From the NCBI GenBank assembly GCA_051656485.1, contig JBOGBZ010000042.1:16443-80442 (forward strand): 64,000 bases of DNA. The letters run 5' to 3'. Position 1 is the stretch's first letter. Every line of letters starts with the position of its first letter. Of the stretch, positions 52,229-60,470 are shown piece after piece. Made by a program: the position numbers and the translations under genes. The stretch is from JBOFDK01 sp051656485 (lineage in GTDB: Bacteria; Bacillota; Clostridia; Lachnospirales; Cellulosilyticaceae). Under the pieces are notes generated by a model. It made no database searches. It was given only the letters and a program-made list of their open reading frames with translations, and had not been told where the DNA came from.

Positions 52229-55200
52229 ATGTCCGCTGTAATTACTGGTATTGTATTTGATGATACATCTCATAGTGGCATTTATACAAAAGAAAACGCC
52301 GGAATTGCCAACGTCTGTATGGTACTCCAGACCCCTACTCATACTTTGATAACAACGCTCACTAATCATGAAGGGCATTTTACTTTTGATGTGAAAATTC
52401 CTGGAAAATATGTCCTCTATGAACTGGGCAATGCTACTAAGGATCTTGCAACACTTCCATCAACATGTCCACTTTTATTTGGCTATACAGGTGTTACAAC
52501 CCCTAGAGCCGCTGTTTTCTCTGTCTCACTTCATCAAATACATAGTCATATAACCCTGGATGCTTTCTATTTTGGTTATGATTATTCCGAAGCATTTTCG
52601 CCTACTGCTGATGCTTATTATATTTATCCAAAGGATACAACACTTTATACGCTTAACTTAATAACAGGTATAAGCTCTCCCTATGCAAAACTTTCGCAGT
52701 CTGGACACTATAGTTGTGTCGCTTATGATGCTACTAGCCATTATCTCTATGGCTATGAACCACTACGACACCAAATTTTTAGGATTACAAAAGAGGGGTT
52801 TGTCACCTTCTATACCATTCCTTCTTTGCCTCAAAAAAAATACACGGCCTGTGCTATTGATGCCAAAGGGCTTCTTTATCTGTATCTGCCTAATGATATG
52901 GATATCTATATCATTCAACTAGATGTTCACTCACCAAATTTTATGCAACTTGTTTTGCCTACACGTCTGACGCCTCTTGTAGAAGATGCTCCAAGTATCG
53001 TGACCCATCCTCTTAACCTAAAGGCTTGGGCATTTCACCCCCATACCCTCTATCTGTATGGCATTACCGAAATGGGGACTGTTCTACGTATTGATGCCAA
53101 AAATGGCAGTTCTGAAGATCTTATTACAACAGGCACCCCCCTTTCTTCTTGTACATCCTTATTTTTTGATTATGCTGGTGTAATGTATTGTCTTTATGAG
53201 AATGCCAACACTCTCTACCGTATTAGTACGACAGCAAAAGAAGCTATTGCTGAGGTCTTTTGTTCTCTTAAGCGTCCTTTCTTGGGGTGTTGCACCCGCT
53301 CTAGCGATATGCCACTCCTTATCCATCTAGGCACTGCACCGGACCTCTCCTCCACTAATGCCAAAGGAAATTATAGTACAACTTTAGCCAACAACGGTCC
53401 TCGTCATCCATCTACCCATACCTTGCGCTTTGCTTCTGATGCCTCAGCACCTCATTCGCTACCTTCTTTGCAAATGAGCGAACAAGACTATACCATTGAA
53501 CTACCCGTTGTAAATCGCACAGGGAAAAATGCCTTTTTGTATGGTTGGATTGACTTTAATCAAAATGGTGTTTTTGAACCTACTGAAGCTTGCGAAGTTC
53601 TAAGTATTCCTTCTCATCCTTCAGATATTCAAACTGCAAAACTTGCTTTTGCTCTTTCCAATAAGCTTACACTTTCTGTGGGCGAGACGTATTGTAGGTT
53701 CCGTCTGACCACAGATACCCTTTCACCTCCTACCTCTACTGATATTGACATGCGTTCCCTTGGTGTGGTTTCTGATGGTCAGGTATTAGACTGTCCTCTA
53801 TCTATCACCGGACTTCCTCCTAGTGGTATCACTGCTATCTATGAGGTATGTTTTATGAATGAGCATTTGGCTGGCTCCTGTACATTGACCGATCCTTGCC
53901 ATGGTACTTTGGTCTATACCTTGTCAAAACGCCCATCTCATGGTTTGCTCGAGTTAGATACCCACTCTGGCAAGTGGCGCTATACCCCGAAGGCTGACTT
54001 TGTAGGTGATGATACCTTCAACTTACAGGCTACCTCTTCTACAAGCGGGCTTTTTGAAACGATCCATGTGGTTGTACACACACTTCTTGTATCCCTAGCA
54101 TTTGAACTTGCTAGCCCAATGAAGGAAATGCTTACGACTGATGTCCTTTCTTATACATTACGCCTAAAAAACAAGGGGACGATTCCACTTACTCAACTTA
54201 TGCTTCAGAACTTAATTCCTTTTGGATGTGTCTTTGTCCCCCATTCTGCTACTGTGAATGGGCTCCATACATCTACCATAGATTTAGAAAAAAACTTTAC
54301 CTTAGAGGAACTCTTGCCTTCTGATACCTATACTCTCACTTATCAGTGTGAACTTGCTGCTGAACTGGACCATATCGCCACTACTTGCACTTGTCAGTAT
54401 ACTTACAAAGCGCATCCAGATGCTACCTCCACCACTCGTACTACAACCAGTAGTGCCCCTAACATTAATGTTTTTTCTCCACATCTAGTAGTAGATATGG
54501 TCTCAGACACCTCCAATGCTTTAGTGCAAGATACCATTTACCTTACGCTGAAACTTTCCAATGTGGGTACAATACCCCTTACGGATATTCGCATTTATCC
54601 TAGACTTGATGAGTCCCTTACTTACCAAAATGATTTAGCACTAGATGGTGAGCTTGGCTACACTTCTTTTTTAAGAGGCTATACTATTCCTCATTTAGCC
54701 CCAGATACTACCCTTGTATTTACTTTTTCAGCCACTATCAAACCCCTTGCTCACACCAAAACCTTGTCTTCTTTCTTCAAAACGGAGTTTGCCTATACCG
54801 TTAACCATCAAACGTACTCGTCTACACAACATTCTGACAAACATTTACTCAAAGTACATGTACCACCTTTTACATTGACTAAGACACCTTCAAAAATAGA
54901 TGTTTCCATAGGTGAAGTTTTCACTTATACCTATACCTTAAAAAACGAAAGTGATCTGCCACTTATGCACGTTGTTATTCAAGATGTACTTCCGGCTTTC
55001 TTAGAAGTTATGGAAGTAGCTTCAAATGACGGACTTCTTCCTCATACACTTTCTACTGGAATCCCACTCCCTAAAGTGGGTGCTCATCATACAGAATCTT
55101 TGGTAGTCCATCTCAAAGTATTAGGGCGTCCTGATAGTCTTATGGTTCCTTCTATGTGCGAGGCTACTTTCAACATTCAATTGCCTGATACAGATATGCC

Positions 55201-56446
55201 ACGTACCCAAACCCTCTCTTCTGCAGCTTCCCAAGATATTTTTGTAAGTGATGCTTCTCTAGTCGTAGACTGCTTACTTTCTACCTATGAGGCTACAATC
55301 GGTGAAAGTATTACCTATACACTTACCCTTACCAATACGGGTACTGTTGCTTTATGTGAGATTCTCATTCAAGACCTCCTTAGTCCTGAACTCAAATTTG
55401 TACCTCATTCTGTCATCATAGGCCAAACGAAGGACAAAGAAGCATCTCTTATTTCCGGTATTACTCTCAAAAATTTAGAGGTTAATACGTCTCTTATCCT
55501 TTCTTTTGAGGTAGTTGTCATTGCAAAAGTTAGTAAAGAGATTGATTGTAGTTTATCTATTCACTATACCTATGGTGGCCTTCATCATACACCTCTAAAA
55601 ACAAATCATCTGAAGACCTCTATGCAACTCCTTCAATTACATCATGTAGGCATTGAAATCAGTGGTAGCATCTCTCAAGACATAGCTTTTTTGAATGATT
55701 GTATTGACTATGCTCTAGAAATTCATAATACAGGCGATACCCCTGTCTTTAACATTAGCCTTACAAACGATACGCCTTCTTACGATCTTCTAGATAGTAG
55801 CTTTAAGTTAAATAATCATTCAATCCACACTGTGGATTTGAAAAAGGGTATTAACTTAGGTTCTTTAGAGTCTGGCAAAAGTCATCATATACAATACACC
55901 GAAAAGATTTCCCATCAGTACTATCCTTTAGATACGTTGACTCATACCTTCTGTGCCAATTATTCCTATAGTACCTGTGACAACAGGGTCAAATATGGTA
56001 CATCAGATGTTTTCACTTTGTCCATTCCTTTAGCCTTATGTAATTTCAAATGCTTTGAAGTGGAAGGGTATTTTGAACTGCCTGATATGAAGCCCGATTT
56101 CTCAACACTCCATTCCCTATCTGGCACCATTCATATACTCAAGCACTCTATTATTCAAAATCCTGTTGCTACCTCTTCAGAGGGTTTGCACCTGACCTCT
56201 CAGTCTCTTATTGTTCACGGTATCCTAGAACTTACTACCGAGTATGTATCTGACGAGTCGAATCACACCATCTATTCTAGTCAGCACTCTACTTTATTTA
56301 GCACTTATATTGTGCTTCCCGAGCATTTCCCAAGTCCTTGCAACATTCGTATTCACCCTACTTTGCAAGTTGCAGCATTCCGACTTGTTAATAATCGCTC
56401 ATTCTTTGCAAGTACATCTATACTTGCGATTGTTTATATTAAATAA
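52229..56446 (+). CDS. 1405-residue mosaic protein: Sdr-B-like, propeller-like, GEVED, cadherin-like, five DUF11, SPOCS
   Basis: Domains by eye: an Sdr-B-like start (residues about 1-70, GIVFDDTSHSGIYTKENAGI and HEGHFTFDV), a propeller-like segment (about 125-360, YYIYPKDTTLYTLNLITG; HYLYGYEPLRHQIFRI), GEVED (about 430-490, YGWIDFNQNGVFEPTEAC), a cadherin/VCBS-like segment (about 550-620, GLLELDTHSGKWRYTPKADF), then about five DUF11 repeats (about 630-1270) and a terminal SPOCS (about 1275-1405, LPDMKPDFSTLHSLSG; ATSSEGLHLTSQSLIVHG). It takes the place of gene 3 in module E. No signal peptide or wall anchor. Sequence-only domain edges are approximate. Confidence 0.75.
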   Translation: MSAVITGIVFDDTSHSGIYTKENAGIANVCMVLQTPTHTLITTLTNHEGHFTFDVKIPGKYVLYELGNATKDLATLPSTCPLLFGYTGVTTPRAAVFSVSLHQIHSHITLDAFYFGYDYSEAFSPTADAYYIYPKDTTLYTLNLITGISSPYAKLSQSGHYSCVAYDATSHYLYGYEPLRHQIFRITKEGFVTFYTIPSLPQKKYTACAIDAKGLLYLYLPNDMDIYIIQLDVHSPNFMQLVLPTRLTPLVEDAPSIVTHPLNLKAWAFHPHTLYLYGITEMGTVLRIDAKNGSSEDLITTGTPLSSCTSLFFDYAGVMYCLYENANTLYRISTTAKEAIAEVFCSLKRPFLGCCTRSSDMPLLIHLGTAPDLSSTNAKGNYSTTLANNGPRHPSTHTLRFASDASAPHSLPSLQMSEQDYTIELPVVNRTGKNAFLYGWIDFNQNGVFEPTEACEVLSIPSHPSDIQTAKLAFALSNKLTLSVGETYCRFRLTTDTLSPPTSTDIDMRSLGVVSDGQVLDCPLSITGLPPSGITAIYEVCFMNEHLAGSCTLTDPCHGTLVYTLSKRPSHGLLELDTHSGKWRYTPKADFVGDDTFNLQATSSTSGLFETIHVVVHTLLVSLAFELASPMKEMLTTDVLSYTLRLKNKGTIPLTQLMLQNLIPFGCVFVPHSATVNGLHTSTIDLEKNFTLEELLPSDTYTLTYQCELAAELDHIATTCTCQYTYKAHPDATSTTRTTTSSAPNINVFSPHLVVDMVSDTSNALVQDTIYLTLKLSNVGTIPLTDIRIYPRLDESLTYQNDLALDGELGYTSFLRGYTIPHLAPDTTLVFTFSATIKPLAHTKTLSSFFKTEFAYTVNHQTYSSTQHSDKHLLKVHVPPFTLTKTPSKIDVSIGEVFTYTYTLKNESDLPLMHVVIQDVLPAFLEVMEVASNDGLLPHTLSTGIPLPKVGAHHTESLVVHLKVLGRPDSLMVPSMCEATFNIQLPDTDMPRTQTLSSAASQDIFVSDASLVVDCLLSTYEATIGESITYTLTLTNTGTVALCEILIQDLLSPELKFVPHSVIIGQTKDKEASLISGITLKNLEVNTSLILSFEVVVIAKVSKEIDCSLSIHYTYGGLHHTPLKTNHLKTSMQLLQLHHVGIEISGSISQDIAFLNDCIDYALEIHNTGDTPVFNISLTNDTPSYDLLDSSFKLNNHSIHTVDLKKGINLGSLESGKSHHIQYTEKISHQYYPLDTLTHTFCANYSYSTCDNRVKYGTSDVFTLSIPLALCNFKCFEVEGYFELPDMKPDFSTLHSLSGTIHILKHSIIQNPVATSSEGLHLTSQSLIVHGILELTTEYVSDESNHTIYSSQHSTLFSTYIVLPEHFPSPCNIRIHPTLQVAAFRLVNNRSFFASTSILAIVYIK

Positions 56447-56463
56447 TAAGGAGGATTCACCAT

Positions 56464-56961
56464 ATGTCTTACAATAAACCACCCGTACAGCGCCCACCTT
56501 CTAAGCCTCACCCAAAACCACCACAGCTAGTTACCATTGGTAATAGTATCGAAATTAATATTGACCCTTTTTCTTGTCCTGCTGAGATACGTGCCGATGT
56601 GACTGTAGCACAATTTGCTGCAGTACGCCTCTGGGGGCAAGTGGTCAATTGCAATAATGAGCCTGTAGCCAATGCACTTGTTAAGCTTGTTCGTCTTCTA
56701 GGCACTGGCGAATGTGAAGATTATGCCAGTATCGCCCATACCACTAGCAACTGCCAAGGATTTTATCAATTTGATATTTGTTCTGATGAAGCTGCATGGT
56801 ACAAAGTACTTGTTGGTAAATCCACTACTGGCAAAGAAATTATAGTTTCTTCTCATACAGCACATCATCATCCAATGCCCGATCCCCCCCCCTATCCCAT
56901 GCCTCCTCACTATTCTCCTGGCTATGAGATGGATTGTGATAACCCCTGCCCCAATTGCTAG
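56464..56961 (+). CDS. RADV/LWGQ family Cna-B-like protein (copy 4)
   Basis: The 165-residue protein has a proline-rich start (MSYNKPPVQRPPSKPHPKPP), then the family core: TIGNSIEINIDPFSCPAEIRADVTV, RLWGQVVNCNNEPVANALVKLVRLL, NCQGFYQFDICSDEAAWYKVLVGKSTTGKEIIV. The tail is His/Pro-rich (HHHPMPDPPPYPMPPH) and ends CDNPCPNC. It is last in the module E operon, 17 nt after the mosaic gene, with AAGGAGG in between. This copy shows that the RADV family is a regular partner of SPOCS modules. Confidence 0.67.
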   Translation: MSYNKPPVQRPPSKPHPKPPQLVTIGNSIEINIDPFSCPAEIRADVTVAQFAAVRLWGQVVNCNNEPVANALVKLVRLLGTGECEDYASIAHTTSNCQGFYQFDICSDEAAWYKVLVGKSTTGKEIIVSSHTAHHHPMPDPPPYPMPPHYSPGYEMDCDNPCPNC

Positions 56962-56968
56962 CATAAAG

Positions 56969-57002
56969 AATCCCCCCTTTTCCCTAAGGATCTGGGGGGA
57001 TT
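56969..57002. terminator. Bidirectional terminator after module E
   Basis: A perfect 9-bp stem, AATCCCCCC with GGGGGGATT, between convergent genes. Confidence 0.72.
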
Positions 57003-57579
57003 AACGTTTATAAGGATAGATAGTACTTCTATGAAAAACAGAGGCCTCGTGGGTTACTATGACACCACAGTTTTTCACTTCTTGAATACCACTTCCTGTA
57101 TACACTTTATAGGCTTCATTTCTATGGCTTACTTGCAATAGACTTGGTTCTTCTATTTGTATTGGTTCTTCTATTTGTATTGGTTCTTCTATTTGTATTG
57201 GTTCTTCTATTTGTATTGGTTCTTCTATTTCTTGTTGGCAACAAGCTTCTACTAATATCTGATAAGCTTCTGTTCCTCTATTGTATGTTTCTAAGGCATA
57301 ATAACCTTGCTCATCTGTTGTCGTTGATTCTATAACCTTGAAGTATTCCCCTTCTGCTCCTATACAGGGCATCAACAGCTTGACTACTTGCTTTTGTACA
57401 GGCATATCATCTCTATCTTTGATGACTCCCCATATATGTTGCCCTTTCGCCCGTTCGACTTGCATATCTAAGTGTATTTCACTTGTTCCTTCTGTTGTTT
57501 CTATGTCACAAGTTTTTCCTACAAGAGATTCATATTGTGTTGATTGATTCATATGTTGAAAAAAGCTGTTATATGCCAT
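57001..57579 (-). CDS. RADV/LWGQ family-like protein with EEPIQI repeats
   Basis: About 192 residues from the ATG at 57579 (MAYNSFFQHMNQS), 6 nt after GGAGG. The core is a distant family member: TSEIHLDMQVERAKGQHIWGVIKDRDDMPVQKQVVKLL, TTDEQGYYALETYNRGTEAYQILVEA. From about residue 130 comes a run of five EEPIQI-type hexapeptides, then a Cys-poor end. The acidic repeat is quite unlike the CPPP tails of relatives. A near-match CATATACTT lies upstream, not a full sigma-K-like site. Confidence 0.6.
   Translation of the reverse strand: MAYNSFFQHMNQSTQYESLVGKTCDIETTEGTSEIHLDMQVERAKGQHIWGVIKDRDDMPVQKQVVKLLMPCIGAEGEYFKVIESTTTDEQGYYALETYNRGTEAYQILVEACCQQEIEEPIQIEEPIQIEEPIQIEEPIQIEEPSLLQVSHRNEAYKVYTGSGIQEVKNCGVIVTHEASVFHRSTIYPYKR
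57146..57230 (-). repeat. Perfect 18-bp tandem repeat coding EEPIQI
   Basis: Four exact copies of GGTTCTTCTATTTGTATT plus a partial fifth. Identical copies imply recent expansion by slippage. Confidence 0.9.
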
Positions 57580-57743
57580 TGCATACCTCCACAATGCTCT
57601 ACTACTCTTTTAAAAGTATATGCACTGTACGCTTATCCTTAACCCTCCTTTTGTTCTAACAAAACCTTTTTATCATATTTTTAGATACCTAACTTAAAAA
57701 TCATTACTTGATTTAACGCAATGCTTTTTAGTTAGGCGCTATC

Positions 57744-58082
57744 TTATTTTTTGGGTGTATAGGGCTTACTATATGCATGATTGCCATAGCATGGATAGCC
57801 TGTATAATAAGGATGATGCCAATACGTTCTACCTGTTAGTGGGTCTGTCATATAGGATCCATCATACTGACTTCTCTCATAGACCAGCTCTTCAGTCTTT
57901 CCTGTACATTTACTTTTTCTTAGATGATTTTCCTCATCATAGTACTCCGTAATATAATAATGATTGTACTTTTTGTAATAGTGACTATAGTAATGTCTAT
58001 TGGTAATGTATTCTTTTTTACCTTCTATATCGTGTGTTTCAGTGATACATTCTCCTGATACAATTTCTGTTCCATCTTTCAT
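57744..58082 (-). CDS. CotD-like spore coat protein, Tyr/His-rich
   Basis: The 112-residue protein starts MKDGTEIVSGECITETH. The central NRHYYSHYYKKYNHYYITEYYDEENHL is the same kind of Tyr/His-rich segment as in the 19378 protein, and the end is TYWHHPYYTGYPCYGNHAYSKPY. Such composition is typical of CotD-type coat proteins that become cross-linked. The gene has a perfect sigma-K-like promoter 41 nt upstream. No signal peptide. Confidence 0.68.
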   Translation of the reverse strand: MKDGTEIVSGECITETHDIEGKKEYITNRHYYSHYYKKYNHYYITEYYDEENHLRKSKCTGKTEELVYERSQYDGSYMTDPLTGRTYWHHPYYTGYPCYGNHAYSKPYTPKK

Positions 58083-58122
58083 CCTACTTCCTCCTTCCCC
58101 ACTATTTTATCTCTCTCTTTCT

Positions 58123-58149
58123 AGTGTATGAAATTTTTCACTTTAAGTG
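58123..58149 (-). promoter_or_regulatory. Sigma-K-like promoter of the 57744 gene
   Basis: Minus strand AC, 16-nt spacer, CATACACTA. Confidence 0.7.
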
Positions 58150-58232
58150 ACACTTCTACCCTACTTTTACTTGTATAAAAAGCATAGTCCGCTCATCTAA
58201 CATTCTTGAACACAATCCATCTATATAGCGTA

Positions 58233-58955
58233 CTACTCCTTCTTATCTTCTAAGCAAAATACTTGAAGCACTTGACTTTTTTCTAGATTATCCGCAATCA
58301 CTCGCGTACAGTATTTGTCTCCAAATCGATTTAAGATATTTTGTTTGTGTACTAATACCATAAACATATGGCCTTGTAAAATATGATGTCTAAGCTTCAC
58401 AATATCCATATGCCCACCTATTTTGGCACTAAACTGCTTCCCCTTTCTATACTCTTCTGGGGTATAGATAAGTGTATAAAAGGGTGGTGACTCCTGAATA
58501 AACTCACCTAATCGCCTCCCTAAACTATCCCATATATAGCCTTTTTGTGGCAATATAGCTTCTGTGTCTTCCTCTATTTGTGCTGTGTGGAGTTGCTGCA
58601 CAAAGTCTGGATGAATCATATTGTCTGAATCTACGCGCATATAGTATAGCTTATCATATCCCACACAAGCCTTTGATATCTCTGCATACATATTTGTAAC
58701 AAATCGGATATTTTCTGGTAATGTAGCGTATTGCTTTAGTGTATTTCTTATCAGGTCTTCTGTTTGGCCATCATAGGCTATAAGCGCTAAAAATTCCTGA
58801 TTGGTCTGAGCTCTCAACGACTTACATGTATAGTCCATAAAAAGGCTCATGCGATAGTCGATCCATTCTTTTGTTAATCTAGCTTCTTTATAGGGATTGT
58901 TAGCCCACTTTGGATCGATATTAAACAAAGTCCATATGACAATCTTTTTAGTCAT
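58233..58955 (-). CDS. GT-A glycosyltransferase, putative rhamnosyltransferase-like (1 of 3)
   Basis: About 240 residues from the ATG at 58955 (MTKKIVIWTLFNIDPKW) after AGGGAGAGGGA; a GTG at 58973 overlapping the upstream stop is an alternative. Shared layout with the next two genes: RLTKEWIDYRMSLFMDYTCKSLRAQTNQEF, then the metal-site segment YYMRVDSDNMIHPDF. This resembles the putative rhamnosyltransferase family (PF11316) in outline. The sugar is unknown; given capE-G nearby, N-acetylfucosamine is a candidate. No membrane segment. Confidence 0.7.
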   Translation of the reverse strand: MTKKIVIWTLFNIDPKWANNPYKEARLTKEWIDYRMSLFMDYTCKSLRAQTNQEFLALIAYDGQTEDLIRNTLKQYATLPENIRFVTNMYAEISKACVGYDKLYYMRVDSDNMIHPDFVQQLHTAQIEEDTEAILPQKGYIWDSLGRRLGEFIQESPPFYTLIYTPEEYRKGKQFSAKIGGHMDIVKLRHHILQGHMFMVLVHKQNILNRFGDKYCTRVIADNLEKSQVLQVFCLEDKKE

Positions 58956-58969
58956 GCGTTCCCTCTCCC

Positions 58970-59695
58970 TCACATTTCTACTCCAAATTGATTCAAAATC
59001 TGTTTTTTTTCATTCTTGTCAGTTAATCGTTTTGTCATGACGCTTCCAAATGACTCAAACTTATTGGCTACATTTTGCCCATGTACAATAATTAAAAAAG
59101 TATCTCCTGAGGAAAACTTATGGTTCAACTCCAGATACAAATCCCAATTATTTTTTACAAAGCGATATCTCTTCCCTGCCAAATAATCTTCTACTTGATA
59201 GACAAGTACTGAAAAAGGGGATGTATCGTATTGATACGTTCCAACCTTCCCTGTAAGAGGTTCATAAATATACCCCTGTGGATTTACGATGGCTTGTAAT
59301 GTACCATCATTCGCTATACGATGGAGCTCCTCTATATAATCGAGCCTTAGCATATTATCCGAATCAAAACTTAATATATAAAGCTCATCATACCCTTGAA
59401 TTTGATACAAAATTTCTTGTTGTGGGTTAGTAGTAAAAATGATATTCTCATTAAGCTTTTCATAGCGTCCTAAAGATGTATCTAGCAGTGGCTTTGTAAC
59501 TGGATCATAGTGTAGTAAAACAACAAAATCTTGATTGGTTTGTTTTCTAAAACTCTTATAAGTGTAGTTCATAAACAAATCTATTCGATAGTCGGTCCAT
59601 TCCTTAGTTAAACGTTCTTCATTTACCTTTAGATTTGTCCATCTCGCGATATTAAACAAAGTATAAATGATGATTTTTTTTCTTTTTGGTTTCAT
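58970..59695 (-). CDS. GT-A glycosyltransferase, putative rhamnosyltransferase-like (2 of 3)
   Basis: About 241 residues, start uncertain; MKPKRKKIIIYTLFNIAR at 59695 is chosen because AGGAAG lies upstream and it matches the first residues of the 58233 paralogue. Motifs are RLTKEWTDYRIDLFMNYTYKSFRKQTNQDF and YILSFDSDNMLRLDY (DSD metal site). Translation reinitiates shortly after the stop of the third paralogue (59724). Of the three it is closest to the 58233 gene. Confidence 0.7.
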   Translation of the reverse strand: MKPKRKKIIIYTLFNIARWTNLKVNEERLTKEWTDYRIDLFMNYTYKSFRKQTNQDFVVLLHYDPVTKPLLDTSLGRYEKLNENIIFTTNPQQEILYQIQGYDELYILSFDSDNMLRLDYIEELHRIANDGTLQAIVNPQGYIYEPLTGKVGTYQYDTSPFSVLVYQVEDYLAGKRYRFVKNNWDLYLELNHKFSSGDTFLIIVHGQNVANKFESFGSVMTKRLTDKNEKKQILNQFGVEM

Positions 59696-59723
59696 CTCTA
59701 TCTTCCTCATCTTGAAAGCGCTT

Positions 59724-60470
59724 TTAGTGATATCTTGGAGAAATACCAAATTGCTTTAAGCATTCTATTTTTGATTGACCTTCTAGATTCGCACCAATAT
59801 ACGCCTGTACTCTCCCCCATGGTGTTGTTTTTTCTTTTTCATAGGAAAATGCTACATTTAAATGATGGCTATGATTGATATAAGCTCGCCATTTAATCTT
59901 CTCATGTTGCAATCTAATTGCACCTACAAATCCTTCATAAGTTCTTCTGAAACCATTTAAATACTCCGTTGTATTATAAATCCAGCAGTTAAAGAAACTT
60001 GAGTAATTGAAGTACTCTGCCAGCTCACCTGTCAAAGATGAGTAGATATAGCCATCTTGGCAAATGAGAATAACCGTTTTATAGTCTGGAATATAATCAT
60101 ACATTTTTTGTACAAATTCTCGGTGGTACATATCATCACTACCTAATTCTATCTCATAAAAATATTCACTACCTCTAATATAGTTATACACTCGACTCTC
60201 ATATTCTTCATCACATATAAAAGAAACATTGCTTGGTAATTGTTCATAGTGCGCTAAGGCACTTTTTATAATATTTTCCGATCTTTTATCATAACGTACA
60301 TATGCTCTAAATTCTTGTTTGGTCTGAGCTTTTAAGCTCTTCAAAGTATAGTTCATAAAAATGTCTATTCTTCTTAAAATCCAAGGTGCTGTAAGGGCCT
60401 GTGTTTGGGCATTAAGTGGATTTAAATTATTAAAAGGGATATTAAAAACAATACTTTTTTTACGCATCAT
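59724..60470 (-). CDS. GT-A glycosyltransferase, putative rhamnosyltransferase-like (3 of 3)
   Basis: The 248-residue protein starts MMRKKSIVFNIPFNNLNP, overlapping the capE stop by 4 nt (ATGA). The family layout is present (WILRRIDIFMNYTLKSLKAQTKQEF), but the metal-site segment is YEIELGSDDMYHREF, with Gly in place of the first Asp of DSD in the other two. This may be tolerated, may mean a different donor, or may mean loss of activity. It is directly coupled to capE. Confidence 0.68.
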   Translation of the reverse strand: MMRKKSIVFNIPFNNLNPLNAQTQALTAPWILRRIDIFMNYTLKSLKAQTKQEFRAYVRYDKRSENIIKSALAHYEQLPSNVSFICDEEYESRVYNYIRGSEYFYEIELGSDDMYHREFVQKMYDYIPDYKTVILICQDGYIYSSLTGELAEYFNYSSFFNCWIYNTTEYLNGFRRTYEGFVGAIRLQHEKIKWRAYINHSHHLNVAFSYEKEKTTPWGRVQAYIGANLEGQSKIECLKQFGISPRYH

